This document shows positions 34,865 to 48,700 of a DNA stretch of 64,000 bases, one piece after another. A model generated the notes under the pieces. The model was not told the DNA's origin. It ran no database searches and saw nothing but the letters and a program-made list of their open reading frames with translations. Position numbers and translations under genes: made by a program. The DNA comes from Hymenolepis diminuta (Eukaryota; Platyhelminthes; Cestoda; Cyclophyllidea; Hymenolepididae). The first letter of the stretch is position 1; each line of letters begins with the position of its first letter. Location of the stretch: the NCBI GenBank assembly GCA_900708905.1, contig CAADRB010000010.1, positions 370,316-434,315 of the forward strand. Direction: 5' to 3'.

Positions 34865-37281
34865 ATGTCATCAATTGACGATTATATCAAAAGTGGAATT
34901 GAATGGTCTCAATTACCTCCGAATGTACAGGCTTCTCTTAATCAAGATGCGGCCGAATACGATGCTAGGGTTCTTGTATATTTTTTACAAAACCAAATGG
35001 AATATTCCAGTGAATTAATAAAAAATGTAAGTCCGGAATGATTCATCTATTTTTTCAGATTGTTCGCAGTGAGAAAGCCTATTATCGCCAATTGATTCAG
35101 TATAGTTCTCAACAAATGATGCTATTCCCTTACCATCTTCAAAGAAAAATTGTTCCCGGTTTAAACATAACTCCTTTTGAGTATTACAAAAGTATTGTTC
35201 GTCGGACAATGCTCACAGAACTCTCATACGATCGCATTCCAAATTTTACAGCAGCTGATTGTTATCAAATTCTTGGAATCGGGAGGAATGAGTTTATCGA
35301 TCTTCTGAATGTTTACAAGGGATTACTCTGTTCATCTCAAGCTCAATTAAAAGAATCACCTGCAGCCGTTCTTGATGGTCTTCTTCCAAAAGCTCCACTA
35401 AATTCCAAGCATCTTCAACCCTGGTTTATTGTCCGAGCTGGTTCAGTCAGTGTCACTGATGTGCAGGAACAAACACCTGAAGTTCGATCGGTACTTGACG
35501 AGATTATTGACCACGATCGATTATCTGATGCAGGTCAACTCGGTCCAGCTCTTAAGATCTCTGACGTACCACTAGATGCTTTTCAGGAGCTCTATCATCG
35601 TGGCTTAGTCTATGTTGAAGTACCCATTCTTGAGACCGATTGTCTCTTTGTCCCAACTCTGGATGGCTTCATAATGAATCGAGTTACCGGTGATAGTTGT
35701 GAGACGCTCTTATATAAGATTTTTGTCTCGCTAGATCCCCAATCTAATCTCAAACAACTTGCTTCTGATTTGGGTGTTGGTTTGGAATTTGTCATTAATG
35801 CTGCATCTGTGTTTGTAAGGCTTGGATTTGCCCAAATATCTAATCGTCAAAAAGAAGTGGATGATCTTATATTGCTGACTGATATTTCTTCACCTACGTC
35901 TATGTCTGAATCTAAATCTGAATCTAAAAAGATTGCTTTCATATTCGACTCATCTATAACGGCTTATCTCATGTTGGGTAATCTCTCCGCTGATCTGAAG
36001 AAACATTCGGTGACCATGTTTGAAGTGGGAAAACTAACCGGTGATTCCCTTACCGCTTTCTATAAAGAGATTTCCTCCCTTTCAAATTCTACTGAACAAG
36101 ATGTTGGAGTGTATTATGAACATGCACAATGCCTTAGTCAAACTATGCGTTACATCTCCAATGCACAAACCTCTAGTGAAGATAATTTCCGGTGTTTGGA
36201 TCTTGTTCGATGCGGTTCTCTAGCTTCACTTGAGCCGGTTACTCGTTGTAGAATCCTTTCGCGAAATTATAATCTCCTTGTCTGTATGGCCCCACTGTCT
36301 TACGAAGAGGCACAAGTTTTCGGTCCTAACTGGCCACTCATTCTTGGTCCCCCAATTCCGGAAATTTGTTCCCCCTGGTTTCGTCTGTTTATTTGTCAAA
36401 CTATTGGGGAGGGTGGCATGCCTTCCCTCCTTCTCACACGTGGAACTCGAGTTAACCAACTCCCGCCTTCTCTTGCTAGGTTTTCAGGTTTCCTTGTGAC
36501 CTCTTGGGGTCATGATCCTGTGCTGATGGACATCTACACTCTCTTTTACTCTGTCAACGATCTTACCATCAATTACCCTGTTTTCATCCAGGCTTATGAT
36601 GATCGAGAACGAAATCTCCCTCTGCATCAGCACTTTTTGCCCCTTCCACTCACTCCAGAGTTTATTACCCGAATGAGTAAGCGGTTACCATATTTAGAGC
36701 GTCTTTCTAAGGTTATGGATTTGACTTGTTTAATCGGGTACTTATCCCTCCTTTTACCTGATGGGGAATCGGAAGTAGATATTGAAATTCAGCATAATGA
36801 AACAGATCCGAGTGGGGAAATTTTCGGCGGAGGAAGTCTGTATCAGCAGAATACTTCCCAGTTCTTAGAACACTCTGTCGTTGACCCTCGTGTTGTCTTG
36901 TCTGAATCTAGTTTTGAGGAGATTATCAACTCTGGCCGATCAGTTAAACTGCTGAGTGTAAATCTAGGCATCCCCTTGTTTAACTCAGTTCTCAACACCG
37001 CAGTGTTTGAAAGGATTAGAGTGTTATCAGGAGATAGTGAACAACTGCTATCATCGAAACTACGTTCAAAAATTTCAGAGGCTAATGACGCGCTAGCAAA
37101 GAGGTTGGTTACTTTTATCAAGTCTTCTGGAGGAATTTATGTCAATAATGTCTTTTCGATGACCCCTGAGGATGGGGGTTATGCCAATGGGGACAAGAAG
37201 GCGTCATCACCGATTTTGCCTCTGCCCTCTAAATCTCTGTGTTGTAATTTGATTGGTGAGCTGCAGGAGTGGGAGAATTAA
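34865..37281 (+). CDS. FAM91A1: FAM91A1 homologue (Golgi/endosome vesicle adaptor)
   Basis: A 54-residue first exon (34865-35026) joins a single long exon (35059-37281) over a 32-bp intron, giving about 794 residues against 838 in human. Family hallmarks include LPPNVQASL at the start, LFPYHLQRKI...ITPFEYY, PNFTAADCYQILGIGRNEFI, a GFIMNRVTGDSCETLLYKIF block, KKIAFIFDSSITAYLMLGNL, MFEVGKLTGDSL and LLVCMAPLSYEE...IPEICSPWFRLFI, then SPILPLPSKSLCCNLIGELQEW at the end. FAM91A1 binds TBC1D23 and the WDR11 complex and helps capture endosome-derived vesicles at trans-Golgi golgins. The acidic, low-complexity insert of the vertebrate protein is shorter here. The start is the first ATG, in good context (GGGATGTC). 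Confidence 0.95.
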
Positions 37282-38747
37282 AGTGTAGAGCGAATTTTTC
37301 CAATACATTTTTATCATTCATATTGGTGCGTGCATGTGAGAGTTTTAACTGTGATCTTTTGTTTATTTCACTGTAAGATCTTTTATTATTACAGGTGTCC
37401 TGTTTTTATTTAAAGAACATCATGTTTTCTTATGTTTTGCCTTTTTTTATGTTTTGATATTGTTTGTGTATTAGAAGGATGCTCTAGTGTTCACACAACT
37501 AGGTTTGGTTAGATAGAAGGTACTCTGGAATGGATCTTATGAGAAATTCGCATTCTGCTATCTTTCTTATTTACTAGAATTTACCGATACGATTGGCCAT
37601 TCACGTCAGTAGGTGTGCGCAGATGAGCATTTATGTCGGATTTTCCAGATGTGCACTTTGATCACTACGTCAATGACGCACACAGTACAGGTATAGATTT
37701 TAAGTATCTTAAAATAGGAAATTAGGTAGGAATAGGATACAATTACTCATTCGAAAGGGCGCCTTAGTCTGATTGCTTACTCAGCTTTTGATTTCTTTAG
37801 TATCTTCCAATATGTACGTGCACAGCTGGTGGTCGTAAGGTATTTGCAAGTCGGAGCAAGAGCCATTATCGTGTACGAACACCATACGGAATGGTTACTG
37901 GCCACTAGTGTTTGTTAACCTGAAATCTAGGACTACAATCGGGATATATACAAATGATTCGTGTTGCGGTCAACATGCATACCTGTCAAATCAGAGATCG
38001 CTGATTTAGTACCTATTTGCTTACGTCCAGTAAATGGTAAGACCAGTCGTATTAATTCAAGTCGTTCTTGGGAGGGAGAAAGTATGCGCCTTTCCTTTCA
38101 GAGAGACTATGACGTTATTTACCGTTATTAGAAAGCGTTTTCCCCTCAATGGTCTTGAGATCTACTAATAAACACAATCACGTAGGTAGAGATTATTAAC
38201 GCTTATAAAGAGAAAGCTGAGCAGGAAATGGGGCAGCCTAATTTCGCTGATCAGACTTTTTCAGCAAATGTCTACCAACAGATATACAGGGTGCGCAAGG
38301 CATCTGAGGCCAGTTTAAACTAACCCGATAATTAATGTATTTTTGTATCAAAGTATCCCATGGCAGATACTACTATAACTAATGAAATGACGCATAATTA
38401 TACAAATAGAGTAGGCATTATAAAGTAAAAGAATTTTGTTTTTACGCGGATGTTTACTTATAACAATATGTCCCTTTATTTGTAAAGATAGTATATATTA
38501 TAATATTCGGACAGGCGGATGCATACCTAGAAAGACGTAATTCAGAAAAAGAGAGGGAGACTTGAAATTTTTACTTCGATTCTCAACCAAGATATACATA
38601 TGGTCCTTTAAGAGACTGGCACTGTTATATATTGTTAAAATAGCGGATGATATTCTAATATGAAACCCTTTACCACCCCAACCAGTCATGAAACTTAAAG
38701 CAACCCGAAGTTAAGCACTGGAAGTCCCTGTTGATTTTTGCACTTGA
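37282..38747. other. 3' flank of FAM91A1, one SINE
   Basis: No clear AATAAA close to the stop. It contains a tRNA-derived SINE copy at about 37515-37680. The rest is unassigned AT-rich sequence. Confidence 0.4.
37515..37680 (-). repeat. tRNA-derived SINE, copy 4
   Basis: GATAGAAGGTACTCTGGA, GAGAAATTCGCATTCTGC, GATTGGCCATTCACGTCAGT and GTGTGCGCAGATGAG parallel the ordered blocks of copy 2 at 17340. Diverged. Confidence 0.5.
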
Positions 38748-39309
38748 AGCACAGTTATCTCATCAGTAATGCAAAGCAATGTTATCCTTTCTGCGAATTC
38801 TCACAACTTCCTACTTTACGGCTTATGCTCGATATCTCTTGAGGTGAGGATTTATTAATTTAAAGATGGGAATTTAGTCATTTCATGCTGGTAACATAAA
38901 AAAACTTCTTTGGGGTCTTGATTCATGTGCTTTAGCCGTGACTTTCTGGTTCACCTCAAAAGATGTTTAAGGATAAGAAAACTAGTGGGACTTTTCATAG
39001 CAGTCCAAAGAAGAAGTCTTCTTCGTTAAAGCTTCACCTTATGGTTTCGTTGTTGGAGAGCCCGCTACTGTCGTTCAGATGATCGAATTCGCCTGATGAC
39101 ATGAAGATTTTTACAGATTCGGATGATCGAATTCTGAACTAGCTGCAATCGATCCGAGACAAATCCTAAAGCTAATATTTCTTCAGCAAGCTGGGCAACT
39201 GGTTTACATTATGAAAGCTGCCAGAGCACATATCCCCTATGCAGTAAGTTGTGATTATCAATCCAAGAGTGACAAGGCTAATTACTACGCGTTTGCTCTG
39301 GTGAAATAA
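38748..39309 (+). other. Unrecognised exon-like segments (possible small gene or pseudogene)
   Basis: Three open, protein-like stretches on the plus strand have good splice signals. 38748-38843 encodes 32 residues ending in CSISLE before a GTGAGG donor. 39001-39093, after CATAG, encodes 31 residues including FFVKASPYGFVVGEPATVV. The third is open from about 39131 to a stop at 39309 and includes QQAGQLVYIMKAARAHIPYA, with an internal acceptor TTCTTCAG and donor GTAAGT. The first two join in phase 0. The link from the second to the third is unresolved: two near-identical GATGATCGAATTC blocks flank it, each followed by an in-frame stop. That could mean a decayed gene or a missed intron. I do not recognise the family. 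Confidence 0.3.
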
Positions 39310-39763
39310 CAGATTCCAAGGAAAACATTACATGAAAATGTGACTAAGTAAATTTTCCTTATTAAATTACTTCTTAGCCTTTTTGTCGTCTGACAGTAAT
39401 GTGTGTAACGTACTGGGAACTACGTACAATGACCTAGTGACAAGTCTTTACCAGATCATATCTTAGTACTCCGCGTCAATTATAATTGTTTAAATAGATA
39501 GAGATGCATTTAGCGACGGGGAAAGTCAAACATACTCAAATAGTTGATTTCCAATGGGAGTTTATCATGCAGCAAGATACTGAACACCAGGGCACCACGA
39601 CTTGTATTTATAAACCTCTTCCTAAATTAACCCCTATCCACATTCTCCCTCAACTCTCGGCCCCAAAACGGAAATGATTTAAGGTGCATTAGAGGCAAAA
39701 CAATTATTTTTTCATACAAATTTCATTAATCTTTTATACACATGCGTATATAAATATAGCCCA

Positions 39764-42368
39764 TCATTTCGACCCAAAGAGGCTTGGCTTTGCAGCTGGA
39801 GAACCAAAAATAGAACCCCCTGTGTTTCCAGTTCCAAAACCAAAGCCAGTTGAAGTTGTAGTAGTTGTTGTTGCAGTAGAAGCAGGAGTCCCAAACCCGA
39901 ACCCAGTGTTAGATTGAGGAGACGCAGTGCCAAAACCAAAACCTGTCGAGTTTGTTGCAGTAGTCCCAGCGGAGGCTGCCGGAGTGGACAAAGTAAAAGA
40001 AAATCCAGTGGAAGAAGGCGCTGTGGTAGAGGTTTTGGCTCCAAGTCCACCTAGAGAGAACCCAGTGGAAGATGGTGCAGAAGTAACTGTGGCCCCTCCA
40101 AAACTGAAAGGGCTTGCACCACTTGTTGGTTTCAAGGCGGATAATGATGCGGATGTAGTAGCTGGAAAATAAAAGCAATTCCATTAATATACGGACATGT
40201 ACGTCTATATCCTAAACGCCGAATAGGCTGTATTTACTATGTATTTGAGAGTAAAGTCTAAAAGAGAACAGAGCTCCTAATTAACTCGTAAGAAAATTGT
40301 TATCTTCAACCCAAGAACTTGAAAAAAAAAACCGAACTCCAAAACCTACCTCTGAAACATCAAAACAGGGAAGGAGTAGTTTACCACACTCAGTATCTTT
40401 GAAGTAAGTGACATATGAAATCAAAATAGTGGATCAATTCACAGGATCTCATATTTTTGTCGTTTTTGAAACAATGGGGCAATGACCAAACGACACTAAG
40501 TTAGATATCAAATATCGTCAAATGCCCATAGATATCCGTGGAATGAATGAGCTTGACAACTTTTAATTATAGAGAAATATCTAAAAACATAGGAGGAAGT
40601 ATTTAGGTTGTGAAAGGGAATCAGGAAATCAGGGGGAATCTCACTTCATCTGAGCTCCAGAACCATCAGGTCAACTGCTGTTCAGGCTTGTCCTTTCTCT
40701 TCATTAAGGCACTTAACAATCATTCCTGAACAAATAGTTCTTGAATTTGAAATGGGATTCGAAATTTCAGTCACAATCACTAGATATTCAGAATGCAGTG
40801 AAGTTTAATTACCCAAAAGTTTTAATACCACAAAATGGGTTCTAACTAAACTGACCCCAGGAAGAGAGATTTAGAAGGAAATGAACTACATGTAGTGTGC
40901 AGTTCATATATATGAATAAATTGATAAATATTAACCCATTGAATGCTACAAATCCGTAACATGCTTTTTATAACGTGGAATGAGGAAGTAAAGGGATAAA
41001 TGACTTTAATTTCGTATAAAGTTAACAGAAATAGCTTGTATTGATTGAATGGGAGGATAGATAAATTGCAAAACTGATAGTGAAAGGTACGGTGAATGAA
41101 ATATGAATGACTAAGAAATACCAATATAAAACTCCAACCAAGACTATTAGCTAGACACCAATCAAACTCAAATTGCCGTTTTTGGTATGAAGGTTAACAT
41201 TTATCCGTAGAAATGATTAACCAGAGGGATTTTCACCTAAACTCAGCTTAATGAAAAGATACGTCATTGGTCACAGATGCCAAAAGAAAGAGATCCTGAC
41301 TCCAAGCGTTAAATGGCCTAATTTTAGACGATCTCACTGTCAGAGCATCGAGTTTTCTAAACTGTGCATTCATATTACAATACGAATTCCAAATGATGAC
41401 TGTGTAAAATCAATAAATTATTTTCTTACACCCATTCTAATATAAAAAAATTAAGTAAAAAGGAGGACAACTTACTACTTGTGGCGGGTTGTTGAGAAAC
41501 TCCACCAAAAGATGGGAGACCAGAAGTTGCTGTGGCAACTTGTGGGCTAATAGTTGCCATGACTGAAGAAAAAGGCGAAGGACCATATGGTGTATTGGCG
41601 CTTTTCTTCTCAGATTCAAAAAGAATTTTATCAAATGGAGAACTGAATGCTCCAGTCGAAGAATCGATCATTTTGCTGCTGTCCAAACTTTGATACTGAC
41701 GAATAGATTCCTGAAATAATGTAAATATAAAAAATATATATCGTACACTAAGTTCCTCATTTAGGGAGTATAGTTGAGCAGCAAGAGACATAAATGTGTC
41801 ATCTAGCTTTTGCAAAATATCAGACAGTTCTTTGGGCGTCAAATAGGATTTCGCCCTCGAAGAAAGAGAATTTTCAATAGCCTGAACCTCGTGCTTATAA
41901 GTTTGAACACGATTACTGAATGAAGAGATGCAATTCTTGAAATATTCATTTATCTCAGGAGAAATCTGCGCAAAATCAGAAGACACATCGAGAGAACGCT
42001 GAATAATCCCTGCGTTTCTTTCTAACTTCAAGATCTCTTCACTTAAATGTGAAGATTTAACATTTTGTCGACGTAGACCTGATAAATTGCATGTAACTGA
42101 TCTTTGTAATTCTTGAAGTTCCGCCGAAAGATCATCAAGTGGTTTGTTTGAAGTGTTGGCAACTTCATCGCGTATTTTCTTCTGTTCAGCTAAATATTTC
42201 CTAATTTTAAACAATAGACAATAATTTAAATCATACTTCAGTTCCTCCACAACGGCCAATATTTCCGGCGGAACTTGCGTGTCCTTCTGTTGTTTAGAAT
42301 CCCTAAAAGATTAGTTAGAGGAATGTGATTCATTACAAAATACTAGACAGAGATGCCAACAGAGCCAT
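39764..42368 (-). CDS. NUP58: NUP58 (nucleoporin p58/p45) homologue
   Basis: Exons 42368-42337, 42302-42237, 42200-41747, 41710-41476 and 40161-39764 join in phase, with introns of 34, 36, 36 and 1314 bp, giving about 394 residues. The protein begins with a short leader and VPPEILAVVEELKKYLAEQK. An alpha-helical coiled-coil region follows, to about residue 185, including YLTPKELSDILQKLDDTFMS and LAAQLYSLNEEL, which match the Nup58 core. It ends in an FG domain with repeated GFGFG, a SIFGSP and a terminal SLFGSK. In the nuclear pore this core pairs with Nup54 and Nup62 in the central channel complex, and the FG segments bind transport receptors. Vertebrate NUP58 also has a long N-terminal FG region; none fits between this first ATG and the divergent DPF gene. 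The first exon is the least certain. Confidence 0.85.
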
Positions 42369-42770
42369 TTCAAAGAACCAACCAAGGAAATTTAACTATC
42401 CGCTGTAATGCTAAAAAATAATAAGAAACAGTTTATAAATTCTAATTAATGCGATTAGTCAAGTAAACAAATATAATAAGATTAAAATTATTTATTCAAT
42501 GTGAAGGTACATAATACCAATAGATGACAGTGTTTATTAATGTCATTATCATCTAAAATTCCAGACATATTACTTATAATAAGTCCTAAGTATTATAACC
42601 ATTTATAAAAATTATAACAGTTGGATTTCTTAGTTATTTGGGACTAACGTTTTATTAAATTTTCTCAATTGAAGTTTGGAAATAAACAAAAGGCGCGTCT
42701 ACTCTTCTACCAATAGAATTACTTCGCGGATAAGCGCAGTTTTTGCAGTATCTGGCGGTGCTTAGGTCAA
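42369..42770. promoter_or_regulatory. Shared 5' region of NUP58 and DPF
   Basis: About 400 bp separate the two start codons, which point away from each other, so a bidirectional promoter is likely. No TATA box is evident. A CTTAG acceptor-like site at 42761-42765, 5 bp before the DPF ATG, could be a spliced-leader addition site or the end of a 5'UTR intron. Confidence 0.5.
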
Positions 42771-45700
42771 ATGGCTGGAGGTTTATCGAATGAAGTCAGT
42801 TACGAAAGTATTTTAGCTCGTACAGCAAATTATAACAGACGGTTAATTACTGATAAGCAAAATCGACTTCCCTTTTTGGATAATGCAACTGGAATTGCTC
42901 AAAGGCCCTGTCAACTGCAACGCAAAGATGAAGAACGTTACCTCAGTCCCCTTAACAACAAGGTCTTCACTTATTGTGCCCACAGGTGGAAAAAGACTAA
43001 AAGGAATACCCTCTCCCATAGTTCAGTTGTTCGGTCTGTAGATCAGTTTAATAACAATGCCAGGGCAGGTATGGTATTGTAATTTTTATGTGTAATTTTC
43101 TTGGTTTCAAGCTGACCTATTTTTACATGGTGGTGGTCTTTCAGCTCAAGATGCACTTTGGCGGGAATTGGATGATGAGGACAGTCGCAGTACCTGGGCT
43201 ACAAATCCCGTTTACGATGTAGATTCGGAAGGAAGTGAGCAAGCTGATGAAACCTACGGTGGTCGACGAAAGAGGCGGAAAACGAGGGTTTGTCCCTTAT
43301 AATGTCATTTGCTTATAATCTTTAGGGCCCTCGATCTTCAAAACTAAACATGAGTCAAATATCAGCCCCGGCCAGCAGTCGAAGACGGGCAGCAACTAAT
43401 TCCTACTACTCAAGTTACACTAACGGTAATTCAATTTATGAGGAGGACTCAAATGAAAAATACCCTACGGCGCAGTTTGTTTGTGAAGTTTGTGGTGGCC
43501 GATATAAGACTAAAACCGGTCTCAACTATCATTACAACTCCCAACATGCTGGAATTGCATCTCAGGTGGGTTTTCTGATTTTGATTTTAGTTATAATCGC
43601 TGTAGCCAAAGAAGGCTTTACAACTTGGAACTCCGAAGGCTGTTAACAATAATGGCCAATCTCTTCCCCATACATCGGTTAATACTGGTCTTCTTTCTGC
43701 ATTGATTGAAAATACCTCAGATAAGACACCAGTTCCCTATAATAGCAATACAAGGAATATCCCTAGTACAAGTGAGTTACAGCCTTTCTGGTATATTGAT
43801 GTTTGTTGTTTAAAAGAAAGAAAGTTAGGTTGGGCTATAAGTGGTTATTTTTGTGTGCTTTCAGTGCTAATCCGTAAGGGCTAAAGCGGACTGGCGGTTG
43901 GGGGGAAGAAGGCCACCTGCGAAGGCACTCAGGCACTATTTCAAACAAAAAATAGTCCATTTTCACTCAATCCTTCTCACTTTCATTCATTTCATCCCCA
44001 AGATGAACTCTGTTTTAATAAAAATTGGCTTGTTCGTTTCTCACCGCCAGTCATCTAACTTCATTCAAGCAATGTGTGAAGTCTGATTTGCTGAACCAGG
44101 TGGTCCTTTCTACTCCCCAAAATTTCCCGCTTTTTTCCCTTACCCACTTTTCTTTGTCTTTCTCTTGAATCCCTATTCCCTTTTTCATGTTCAAAATGAC
44201 TTTTTTTGCGCTGTTTTGTACGCACAAGAATCTGAATTCGAACAATTTTGCTGCTGTGTTGATTTACCACAAGTGCTTTCCTGTTACTTTGCGTTCTATT
44301 CCCATCTATCCTCACTCCTTTTCTTCTACTGTTTTCCTGTTTCCACTCCATTATTTTTTTGAAGAGTGTTCCCGTTTAGATTGCTCAAATATATTCCTAT
44401 ATTTATTGCTTCACCATGATTAGAATGTCTACTTATCTTACTTTTTAAGCATTACAAGCAGGTGGAAATCGGTATTAGAATAGTGAATATTATCGGTATT
44501 AGGCGTTGGAGTTTTTAGTGTTGCACTAAATTACTAGTTCATCCAATTTGTCCTTCGTTGGAGCAGGATTTCTATTTTCTAAAGTAATTTTCTGTTTGGG
44601 TTGCTAAAATACAACTAATTATTAAAGATGAAAATAATTTGTGCTTGCGTTAAGTGCAATTCATCAGACATTTGATCAATCTTAGAATGACGAAATGTAA
44701 TCTTACTCGTGCCAAGAATCAAATTAAAACTACCTACTTTTATTAATTTGACAATTATCTTTGCAAGATGACATTTTTTGGATTTTTCTTCCCCCTTTTC
44801 GACTCTTTTGAGTTAGAGTCTTATTTTTCTTTTTCATTAATTAGCTTAGCTTAACTAAAGTTGGTCTCTAAGCTTCAAACCAAGTAAATGATTGATTGTA
44901 CCCGTCAGTGTTCAGTGCTTTGATGTCCATTATTGTACACCCAGGGAATAGAATAGTCGGTCACACTAGATGATTCTCACTAATAAAAATGCTGACAGAG
45001 TTCGAGTTTCTCACCAGGGCGGCTTCATGATATTACCTCTCCACCGAAGATGAGCGTTGGAAAACACTTTCTTAAATAGATTTGGGAGTTGCAACTAGCT
45101 TCTTATAGTGATTATTTTAAATATTCTCATTTCCATATTTAGATTGTTTAAACTTGATGAAATTAGAGTTTAATATTCTTTTATCATTTATATACCTTAC
45201 ACTACCATTATTAGTCTGTTTAGGGGTGGTTATTAGAGTGGCGTATAATTGTGTTATAGGCTAGCTAAAATAACAGGGGAATTAAAAATCATACTTATTT
45301 GTTTGTCTGTTTTTTGCATCTTAGCATTAAATTGTCTTCACTCCTGCCTCCTCAAACTGTCACCTAACGCCTAGATGTATTACCCTTATCTTCCCCTTTT
45401 TAATTGATATTATGCCCCAACCTAAGCATTCTCTTGCTAATTTTCTCTCGCTTCGTTTATTATCCAGAAAAGATGATATATGTGGAATGTATGTGTTGTG
45501 TAGAAATACGTGTATATTTGCTGTGATCGATTGGCACTTTCTTATTCGTTTTTTATGCGCTTACCACTTTTTGTCTTAAAAGCGACAGCTATTTAGCTTA
45601 TTTACCTGGCTTATCGTTCTGTTTACATTTCATAATCAGTTTAATATGCAATTTGTTGTTTGAAGCTCATTGGTTTTGACGTTTGAATTTGTAGTATCTG

Positions 45701-48700
45701 ACTCTTCTTCGTAGATTAGTATATTTAGAATATCGTCTTAATCCAAATGGTTTCGTATTTTTGCAGAAATGTCTTTCAGATTCTTCGAATTGAGTTATCA
45801 AATGTGATACATTAGATTATTTTGCAAATAAATTATTTAAAATGCATTGTCACTTTTTTTGTTACTCCGTCCGTAGCTCACCTTTTTGGGACGAATTCTT
45901 TTAGCCATGGCTTTTTCCGTTTTTCATATTCAGAGAATTATCAATTGCCAGCAACTAATTCAATGCGTATTAGTTAGATAAATGTAACTCCGTTTAGTAT
46001 GGATGTAATGGGTCGAAATGCTTGAGGTCGTTTGAGAATCACAGTTGAAAACATGGTCACTTGATGGAATTGGCACGCTGATGCATCAATAAATTGTTGC
46101 TTTCCACTAATACAGTTGAGTAAGACCGTTCTTACGTTTATAAACATTCATTTATGTCGAATTAGAAGATACATGACTGTAGCTCATCAATGAATTACTT
46201 AATTCTGGTCAGTAGGAGGATGGGTAGAATCAATTTTCTCATGGGAACATCTTCAAAACATCTTTTCGCTGCTCGAATCAAGCGATATCAAGACGTCTCT
46301 GAATGAGTCTGGAGAATTTTATAATTTAAGGAATCTCGCCGTAAACTAGCCCGAATCTAAAATTAATGTCATTTCTTACGTTAATTCATTTATTATCGTG
46401 TAATTTACAGTGAGACGGATAATATTGCTCGCCTTCTTATTACATTTTTGTTGATTTCATATTACTTTTTTAGTTACATCGCGTTTAAGGGTTTTGAAGT
46501 TGAGATATTTTCATAGCCGCGTTTTTAAAAGGCCGATTTCTATTTGCATATGTAGTATTTATCTCTTCATCAGTGGCTAGCTGGCATCGATTTAATGTTC
46601 GAAGTAAACGCATACCGTATCGTTTCAGCAGCATTTAACTATTACTATTATTCATGTGTAACTGGTGGATTTTGCCAATGAAAAGGTTGGTTTTTCCCTT
46701 GTGGGAGGGTTCTTCGACGCGAATTGCGATAATTGATATGGCTCTGTTTAATTCAGGCTTCCAGTTGCATACAATTTAAAACTTAGGATCATTTTGCAAA
46801 TTTACTATTCAAAATGCATTGTTATGCTCTTTTTGTTACTCCTTCGATATGTTCTTTTTCAAGACAAATCTTTCTAGGTATGGTTATTCGATCTTTTATC
46901 TCGAGAAAATTAGTAAGTCCTTGTAACTAACTTTGGGTATATTTTTTAGCAGGAAGTAACTGCAATTAATTAAAATATAATCTCTTCACTGGGAGATTTC
47001 ATTAATGACTTGTTATTGAAAGATATAATTTGAAGTTGAAATATTTCCTTATCTATTTAGTTCACTCAATGTATCAAATATATTTCATATCAGTTGGTTG
47101 CATGTACCTAGCTCCTTACCAATTCGGTAAAGTTGATGTTATTATCTGTTATATTTGACATTATTTCTAAACACACTGAAGAGTAAGGTTTTGACATAAT
47201 GAAATCTAGTTTTTTTTAATCGAAGCGTAATTGTTTATATTTGAGTATAATGCTTGGTTTGAATGTAATACCTCCTTGGTTCTGCTTGCCAGTGGACCTA
47301 AATCGACCATAAATTCCGTTAATCAAGTTATTACTTTAAGCATTGTATTAAAACCATGAGCTGAAAGTCCGAAATTGCGAATAACAGCAGATTCTATGGT
47401 ATCTAATACGAATGGTCGAAGCTATCAAACGAAATGCGCACATCTGACAAGGGTTTGCTACACATTTGGGGATGTTGATGACCAAACGCGCTTGGCAATT
47501 CTGGTCAACAGGAGAAGTAGCCTAAATTGTTGTAATTATAGCATTTATCTTTTCGTCGGTGGGAAGTTGATAACGTTTTCCGGTTCACCTGAAAGTGCTT
47601 GACTTTTATCTCAGCAATAATTAGTTATTAAGGAATAGCATTTGTACGATCGTTTAAAGCGTCATATGTATGAATTGCACAAGGAGATACATGATTTTCA
47701 AATAACAGCATAACCTGAGTATTTACTGTTGAGACGTCTGGCCTTATATTCGGATTTTTTGATGCGATCCCGCACTTTTTTCGCTTAAAGTATTTGAGGT
47801 GGATGGGATCCTAGATTAAAATCTTTCGATTTGGAAATTGCTTACGGTGAGTTGCTGTTGTTTGCAAATAAATGTATTTATTTTTATAGTCTCTGTGTTG
47901 TTTCGTACTAGTTGGTAATGCTCGGTTCTCGTTATTAAAACGCTTAATAAAAGGTAGTTAAACGAAATGATGGAGTTAAAACGAATAATTCCGAATGTTT
48001 CTAGCTTTACTTAAGAAAAGGTAAAGTAGAGCTAATTTATAAGCTGACTGAGACGAAAATAACAGAATGCCAAAACCCTTCCCAAGATCGGAGAAACGGG
48101 ATTTGGGATGGATCAGTGATGACGTTCGCAGAGAGACGGAGAAGGAAGGAATAGTTGGAAATAGAAGAGCTGGGTAACACGGCACTTCAGTGTTTGCGAG
48201 AGAGAGAAATTGTGTAAGATTGTGAAGCAGAAAGTTTTATTTTGGTTATGCGTCAGTTGAAGGCGAACGTCATGTTAATGTAATCTAATTTGAGCATTAA
48301 GGCAAGTGAAGCTAGAGGTCATCACCATCCGCGCACTACGAAGGCTTCTTATTCTGGCATCCATTTTCTTTGTTGTCTATAAAAGACTCGTTTGATACAT
48401 ATGGTGTGCATTGGGTGAAAGTTAAAAACATGTTCCATAGTTCTATTTTGCACTTAGTTCAATTATTTTGAAGGATGAGTTTATACATTTCCAAAATTTT
48501 TATCTAGGTCATCACTAATATCATAGACCTGATTGTCTCGACCTCATACAGGGCTTGAAGTGTTTGACTCTGCTGCAACCTGAAGTTCCCCGTAGATAAC
48601 CATTGTGTGTTCTTAAGTAATTTATTTTGATTAACGGAATATGCTAATTAAGTGGTTATTGAATAAGCGCTGCCAGGATTCAGTTCCCTGATCAACCATT

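Noticed and set aside
38690..38735. CGAAGTTAAGCA resembling the 5S rRNA box A region
   Set aside because: Only about 12 nt match; the rest of the 5S sequence and its helices are absent.
43898..44423. Frames in DPF intron 4 considered as an extra exon of DPF
   Set aside because: Exon 4 already joins the PHD1 exon in the correct phase, and none of these frames adds a known DPF segment.
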